Source: Candidatus Peregrinibacteria bacterium
GTDB lineage: Bacteria > Patescibacteriota > Gracilibacteria > Peribacterales > Peribacteraceae
Assembly: GCA_030638845.1 (NCBI GenBank)
Contig: DAOWDW010000001.1
Span: 1-9,082, forward strand
DNA: 9,082 bases
Direction of reading: 5' to 3'
Shown in pieces: positions 5,400 to 9,082 of the stretch; within the stretch, counting starts at the first letter, position 1; every line of letters starts with the position of its first letter. Position numbers and translations under genes: made by a program. The notes below the pieces were generated by a model, which did not search any database, was not told the origin of the DNA, and worked only from the letters and a program-made list of their open reading frames with translations.

Positions 5400-7091
5400 T
5401 TGTTTATGATTACAACATTTGAAGAAACCACTGAAATACGTAGAATTGCGATTTACATAAGAGTATCAACAGCAGAGCAGAAGCTTTCTGGGTATAGTTT
5501 AGATGCTCAAAAAAAGAAGTTAGCAGCACATGTAAATGCTCACGCAGCACAAGGATGGCAAACAAAACAATCATGGATATATGAAGATGTGCATACAGGC
5601 AGCGATCTCAATAGAAAAGAGCTCAATCGTCTTCGTGAAGATGTAAAAGCAGCAAAATATGATGCAGTACTGGTATGGAAGATTGATAGGTTATCTCGTT
5701 GTCTTAAACATTTGATTCTTGTTTTTGAGGAATTACAAGAAAACAATGCTAGCTTTGTTTCAGTACAAGAAAATATTGATTTTAAAGGTCCAATAGGGAA
5801 TCTTATATTCCAAATCTTTGGGGCAATTGCGCAGTTTGAGAGGGAATTAATAAAAGGAAGAACACAAATGGGCAAAATAGCTTCCGCAGAAGCTGGTAAT
5901 TTTACTGGAACTAATTTTCCTTACGGGTATAGAAAGATGCCCAATCCTAAAACAAAGGGAAGCATTCTTGAGATCATTCCCGAAGAAAAGAAGTGGGTTA
6001 AGCAGATATATGATTGGTGTATTTATGAAGGATTTGGAGAGGGTCAAATTGCTAAAAAAATGAATGAACTGAAAGTACCAAAAAAGAATCACAAGCATAC
6101 AAAGCGCGCGAGTATTAAATGGACTAATGTTATGGTTCGAACTATTTTGACTAATCCTCTTTATCGTGGAGATTTTGTTGCAAATAGAAAAGATGAAGAA
6201 GGTCAAATAATGTCAGAAGATCAATGGACGGTAGTAGCTTTCCCGCCCTGTATTTCCGAGCTAACCTTCTTTCAGGCACAGGAGGCAAGAAGAAAGCGCA
6301 AAGGTGGTTCAACAGATACAGATTACATGCTTACTGGAAAACTAATAGATATGGATTTGGAAAAACCAAAACGTTTTTCTGGTGCAGGAAGACACAAAGG
6401 AGGATTTAGCTATCGTAGAAAACAGTTCGATAAAAAGGTAAATGGTAAAATGAAGCATTACAAAGTTTTCGAGATTCCGGGGCAACAGATAGAAAATTTT
6501 GTATGGAATAAGGTTATGGATGCTTTAAAGAATCCAGAGATATTTATTAAGAAGTATCTTTCCAAGCAATATACAGAGCCAGGAATGGCAGAACGTTATG
6601 AACGCGATTTAGCAGCGTATCGTGCAGCGAAAGTAAATGAAGAGCTTGCTATAGCTCGTATTGAAGCAGCATTTGAAGAAGGTGCGTACTCACAAGAGAA
6701 AATGGAAAAGAAAATACAAGAGAGAAATAAAGTTCTTATTAAACTTGATGATAATATTATAGAAGCAGAAGACAGATTGAAGTTTATGTCCTGTGTTGAT
6801 ATCGAGATACATAAGTTAAAAGATGTAGCATCTCAGGTGCAGTATCGACTAGATAATTTAGATAGAAGACAGAAGAAGATTCTCTGTAATCTTTTTGTAG
6901 ATAAAGTCGAGATGCGACGACGTAAGGTTCATAACAGGTGGAAGGCACATGCCGAGGTACATCTTCGGTTCAACCCTCAAAAATTCGCTGAGGGTATGGT
7001 GGAGGGTAGAACCACTAAAGATAGTGCTGTAAACAAAAAAGCCTCTTCCGAGGCTAAAAATCTTAAACATGGTGGGCGATGGAGGACTTGA
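5400..7091 (+). CDS. Large serine recombinase/integrase with atypical ribbon region, C-terminus running into tRNA-Ile
   Basis: Residues are counted from the TTG at 5400, which has an AGG 7 bases upstream (5390-5392); the ATG at 5406 is the alternative. Seen: 563 residues. Resolvase catalytic domain at about 14-160: YIRVSTAEQ with nucleophile S23, WKIDRLSR, and AIAQFERELIKGRTQMG. Recombinase domain at about 173-290 (FPYGYRK to NPLYRGDFVANRKDEEG). Residues 309-357 occupy the zinc-ribbon position (start YMLTGKL) but lack the CxxC pairs. Coiled coil at about 397-465, then a final beta-rich segment. Known of the family: cuts attP and attB through a phosphoserine link and inserts, excises or inverts DNA. 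Inferred: moves this island. The last 18 or so residues are encoded by the tRNA terminator and tRNA 3' end, so the native C-terminus was probably altered at integration. Confidence 0.92.
   Translation: MFMITTFEETTEIRRIAIYIRVSTAEQKLSGYSLDAQKKKLAAHVNAHAAQGWQTKQSWIYEDVHTGSDLNRKELNRLREDVKAAKYDAVLVWKIDRLSRCLKHLILVFEELQENNASFVSVQENIDFKGPIGNLIFQIFGAIAQFERELIKGRTQMGKIASAEAGNFTGTNFPYGYRKMPNPKTKGSILEIIPEEKKWVKQIYDWCIYEGFGEGQIAKKMNELKVPKKNHKHTKRASIKWTNVMVRTILTNPLYRGDFVANRKDEEGQIMSEDQWTVVAFPPCISELTFFQAQEARRKRKGGSTDTDYMLTGKLIDMDLEKPKRFSGAGRHKGGFSYRRKQFDKKVNGKMKHYKVFEIPGQQIENFVWNKVMDALKNPEIFIKKYLSKQYTEPGMAERYERDLAAYRAAKVNEELAIARIEAAFEEGAYSQEKMEKKIQERNKVLIKLDDNIIEAEDRLKFMSCVDIEIHKLKDVASQVQYRLDNLDRRQKKILCNLFVDKVEMRRRKVHNRWKAHAEVHLRFNPQKFAEGMVEGRTTKDSAVNKKASSEAKNLKHGGRWRT
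6967..7013. repeat. Interrupted dyad near the recombinase 3' end, possible att-type site
   Basis: GGTTCAACCCTC (6967-6978) and GAGGGTAGAACC (7002-7013) are reverse complements at 11 of 12 positions. ACCCTCA (6973-6979) can also pair perfectly with TGAGGGT (6989-6995). The 47-base size and position at the island edge resemble serine-integrase att sites. It lies inside the coding frame, and a plain RNA hairpin is equally possible. Confidence 0.35.
7035..7055 (-). terminator. Intrinsic terminator of the tRNA-Ile gene
   Basis: Read leftward: AGCCTC, loop GGAA (a GNRA tetraloop), GAGGCT, then a run of five T. It lies 15 bases after the tRNA 3' end. On the other strand no T-tract follows, so it serves the tRNA. 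It is embedded in the last codons of the convergent recombinase frame. Confidence 0.8.
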
Positions 7092-7146
7092 ACCTCCGAC
7101 CTCGACATTATCAGTGTCGCGCTCTAACCAGCTGAGCTAATCGCCC
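7070..7146 (-). tRNA. tRNA-Ile(GAU)
   Basis: A complete 77-base cloverleaf. Acceptor stem GGGCGAT/ATCGCCC is perfect, D-stem GCTC/GAGC, anticodon stem CGACA/TGTCG with loop CTGATAA (anticodon GAT at 7112-7110), T-arm GGAGG-TTCAAGT-CCTCC, discriminator A, and an encoded CCA at 7072-7070. It reads AUC/AUU isoleucine codons. It has its own terminator, and no rRNA gene lies on either side within the window. Its last 22 bases overlap the 3' end of the convergent recombinase frame, whose TGA at 7089-7091 lies in the T-arm. tRNA genes are frequent borders of integrated elements. Confidence 0.97.
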
Positions 7147-7181
7147 TTGATTTGAAGGATATTAGTAATTTCTCTCTAACC

Positions 7182-7227
7182 ATCCGTCTGGGCGGATAAT
7201 CGTTCTTATAAGACGAAGCGTACTATA
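7182..7227 (-). promoter_or_regulatory. tRNA-Ile promoter region with leader hairpin
   Basis: Read leftward, TATAGT at 7227-7222 is a good -10 box; the -35 position reads TTTCGT and is weak. The predicted start near 7215 leaves about 69 bases of 5' leader for removal by processing. The leader contains ATCCG/CGGAT (7182-7186 with 7193-7197). TCTTATAAGA at 7204-7213 is a 10-bp palindrome beside the start point. Confidence 0.4.
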
Positions 7228-7280
7228 GCGGTTATTTATTCATAACGAAAAGAAAATTATATAAATATATGAAATTCTAA

Positions 7281-8288
7281 TTATGTTTTATTTCTTCCTT
7301 TTAACCATTTTCCAACACTTTTTACATCAACTTCAACAAGATCCACAATTGGATTGAATATGTAAATATATCGATTTAAAATTAATTTTGTTACATAAAT
7401 AGCAAGTATTGCTATTAAAACTCCAGCTACCGTATCTATAGCATAGTGTTGCATGGTAATTATTGTAGATATGCTATTTGCAATAAATAATGGAATAGCT
7501 ACAAAAATAAGAATTTTAGATAACTTCGTAAGATAATATGCTAATAAAAACCCCCAAGCTATATGAATGCTTGGTATGGTTGTTACAAAGAGTGCGGTGT
7601 CTCTTTCGGAAATTCTAAAATTAACAACGTACTGCATTATATCTTCTAGCTCAAATATTGGAGAGTATGTACTTAATGCTACTTCAATATTTGTTGAAAT
7701 TTCATGAAATAGAATTGGTTCCCAATATGCAATTACTGGAGAGGTTGCAGGGAATAAATACCAAAATGGCATACTAAAGATAGGGCATAGAAAAAATGCA
7801 CATATAAAATGTATGCACAAACGTGTTTTAACAATAAATAGTGTAAAAAGCATAATATTTATTATTAATGTTAATGAGAAATATATCTTAATTAAAAAAG
7901 GTACTATCATATCAATTATTGGTTTTAGCTCATTATTGCTTTGCTGTAGCCAAATTGTTGGATACACACCAAAAATGCTATGGTCAATTTCCATTAAATA
8001 GTTATTATTCCTTGAAATTACATGTTCATCTATATTTGGACTCATTATTTTAAAAGATAGAACTATATAAATAGAAGATAATAAAATAATTAGCAGTACT
8101 CCAATTGTAATAGAAATTATTTGTTTCTTAGATTTTGTAACAATCATTTTATCCTTTTCAAAGAAATAGTTTTCTAATAATTTTCCAATAATTTTCCAAA
8201 TAAAATATATTCCAACAAATATAAAAAAAATGAATAGAAAATAACCAAGTCCTCTTGCCAAATAATATTCAATCATTACATTTATCAT
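7281..8288 (-). CDS. PAP2/Aur1-like integral membrane phosphatase or phospholipid transferase
   Basis: Seen: 335 residues, strongly hydrophobic, with about six to seven membrane spans (near 13-35, 56-79, 125-150, 155-180, 240-260, 262-280 and 284-305). The motif IDHSIFGVYPTIWLQ at about 101-115 and FPATSP match the Aur1/PAP2_3 group. Catalytic-type motifs are PSIH with H242 and MQHYAIDTVAG with H281 and D285, the His/His/Asp set of PAP2 enzymes. Known of the family: removal or transfer of phosphate-linked head groups on lipids at the outer face of the membrane, by way of a phosphohistidine. Inferred: lipid or glycan-lipid metabolism in the cell envelope; the substrate cannot be read from sequence. 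The C-terminal tail is basic (KSVGKWLKGRNKT). The start at 8288 places the first span properly; the ATG 4 codons on is possible. It is probably backbone, not island, since it lies beyond the tRNA. Confidence 0.82.
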   Translation of the reverse strand: MINVMIEYYLARGLGYFLFIFFIFVGIYFIWKIIGKLLENYFFEKDKMIVTKSKKQIISITIGVLLIILLSSIYIVLSFKIMSPNIDEHVISRNNNYLMEIDHSIFGVYPTIWLQQSNNELKPIIDMIVPFLIKIYFSLTLIINIMLFTLFIVKTRLCIHFICAFFLCPIFSMPFWYLFPATSPVIAYWEPILFHEISTNIEVALSTYSPIFELEDIMQYVVNFRISERDTALFVTTIPSIHIAWGFLLAYYLTKLSKILIFVAIPLFIANSISTIITMQHYAIDTVAGVLIAILAIYVTKLILNRYIYIFNPIVDLVEVDVKSVGKWLKGRNKT

Positions 8289-8296
8289 TTTATAAT

Positions 8297-8318
8297 TTTC
8301 TGATAGAAAGATCAGAAA
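8297..8318 (-). promoter_or_regulatory. 8-bp hairpin in the 5' leader of the PAP2-like gene
   Basis: TTTCTGAT (8297-8304) and ATCAGAAA (8311-8318) pair perfectly around a 6-base loop and lie 8 bases before the ATG at 8288. No Shine-Dalgarno separates them from the start. It may affect translation or mRNA stability, or be chance in AT-rich DNA. Confidence 0.3.
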
Positions 8319-8401
8319 TATTTTTTATTAAGAAGTTACATAAAACAATTTAATCATACTTTTATATAAACACAAAAACGATATTTTTTATTGAATGATA
8401 A

Positions 8402-8427
8402 AAACCCCTACTAGGTAGTAGGGGTTT
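8402..8427 (-). terminator. Strong intrinsic terminator after the secreted helical protein gene
   Basis: AAACCCCTACT (8402-8412) and AGTAGGGGTTT (8417-8427) form a perfect 11-bp stem around a 4-base loop. Read leftward, the stem is followed by TTTTTAT. It lies 24 bases after the TAG of the gene at 8452-9060 and separates it from the PAP2-like gene. Confidence 0.85.
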
Positions 8428-8451
8428 AATTTTATCTTTCTAATTCAATTC

Positions 8452-9060
8452 CTATTCTTCTTCTTGTGCTTTTATTAGCAAGTCTCTTTGCTCTTTAATA
8501 CATGCAATTTTATCTGCTCCTACTTCTTCTCTACACATTTTTCGTGCTTGACTAAGTGCATTTCTTCTTCTTTGAGATATTGCGTCGGATGTGTTAATAC
8601 GTTTTCTTACTTGTTCTTTAGTAAGATTTATTACCTTTGTTTTCATGGAATTAATTCTGTTTCGGAGCAAAAGTTGCTTTTTTTCTGCTAGTTTTTCAGA
8701 TCTTTCCTTAGCATCATTTAATCTAGTTTGTTTCCTTTCTAGTGTTTTTGCTCTTCTTAGCTCAAATCTTGTTAAGGCTTCTGCTTCATTTTTTTGTTTT
8801 GCAGAAATTGAACTTGCATTGTTATTTCTATCGGAACGGCGATTGCTGTGCACATTTTTAAGAATACTGCTATTTGCTCGTATATAATCTCTCGTTGTAC
8901 TATTTTTAATTGCTTGGGATCTTTCTATTAGCCTTTGGCAAGCTAGACGATCTGTTATTTTAGATTGCGTACATGGGTTTAAAGCATTTGGATTAACTGC
9001 AAGTGCTGGTGTTGCTCCAAGTAGTAAACTTGTTGCTAGAATGCTTGGTAATAATTTCAT
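8452..9060 (-). CDS. Secreted, highly charged helical protein with matching N- and C-terminal cysteine motifs
   Basis: Seen: 202 residues. The N-terminus is a typical Sec signal peptide: MKLLP, hydrophobic core SILATSLLLGATPALA, likely cleavage after A21. The mature part is rich in Lys, Arg, Glu, Gln and Asn and almost free of Pro and Gly. Residues 105-175 look like a continuous helix or coiled coil. Four cysteines form two equal motifs, C30-x10-C41 and C176-x10-C187, which share D-[RK]-[LI]-A-C at their ends. Inferred: an exported protein with disulfide-closed ends on a long helix, perhaps a structural or surface protein. The family is not recognised. No Shine-Dalgarno is seen before the ATG at 9060; the start is fixed by the signal peptide. 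A strong terminator follows, so it is transcribed alone or as the last gene of a unit. Confidence 0.75.
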   Translation of the reverse strand: MKLLPSILATSLLLGATPALAVNPNALNPCTQSKITDRLACQRLIERSQAIKNSTTRDYIRANSSILKNVHSNRRSDRNNNASSISAKQKNEAEALTRFELRRAKTLERKQTRLNDAKERSEKLAEKKQLLLRNRINSMKTKVINLTKEQVRKRINTSDAISQRRRNALSQARKMCREEVGADKIACIKEQRDLLIKAQEEE

Positions 9061-9082
9061 ATTTAAAAAGGGAAAAAGAATA

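Noticed and set aside
5540..6206. Leftward ORFs opposite the recombinase
   Set aside because: They are antisense shadows of the catalytic and recombinase domains, with Ser/Phe/Ile-rich composition and no motif.
1..9082. Alternative genetic code (TGA as glycine)
   Set aside because: All long ORFs are intact under the standard code, with no in-frame TGA. In code 25 genomes TGA codons would interrupt them.
1..9082. CRISPR array or insertion sequence
   Set aside because: No regularly spaced repeats and no transposase frame were found on either strand.

Overview
The window is AT-rich bacterial DNA. It looks like the right-hand end of an integrated, defence-type accessory island lying against a chromosomal tRNA-Ile gene. 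Most starts lack a recognisable Shine-Dalgarno sequence, two divergent promoters sit almost on their start codons, and the large serine recombinase has an unusual, cysteine-free ribbon region. Together these suggest a Patescibacteria (CPR)-like genome, but no marker gene proves this. The long ORFs contain no in-frame TGA, so the standard bacterial code fits and TGA-as-glycine (code 25) is unlikely.

Left part (1-4426): a leftward gene cut by the window edge encodes an AlbA_2/Schlafen-type protein. Opposite it runs a tight three-gene operon. The first gene encodes a small helix-turn-helix protein resembling a phage terminase small subunit. The second encodes a 593-residue protein with a PD-(D/E)XK nuclease-like C-terminal half. 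The third encodes a 437-residue ApeA-like protein with an ApeA-type N-terminus and a HEPN RNase motif (Rx4H). Genes two and three overlap by 8 bases. A predicted DNase-type protein coupled to a predicted HEPN RNase is the best candidate here for an undescribed phage-defence system.

Middle part (4427-5202): a small leftward PH-like gene follows. Upstream of it is a 111-base segment that folds into a three-way junction of perfectly paired stems, and a TATAAT box places a leftward transcript start at its edge. Further right lie a 12-bp inverted repeat, an 18-bp perfect palindrome abutting a rightward TATAAT box, and a terminator hairpin ending directly at the ATG of a 51-residue ORF.

Recombinase and junction (5203-7146): the small ORF precedes a large serine recombinase. 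The recombinase frame runs through the intrinsic terminator of the convergent tRNA-Ile(GAU) gene and stops inside the tRNA itself. Its last residues are therefore probably encoded by ancestral chromosomal DNA, which places the island boundary close by.

Right part (7147-9082), probably chromosomal backbone: a membrane PAP2/Aur1-like phosphatase-family protein and a secreted, highly charged helical protein with matching cysteine motifs at both ends. Both are leftward, and the second ends in a strong hairpin terminator.
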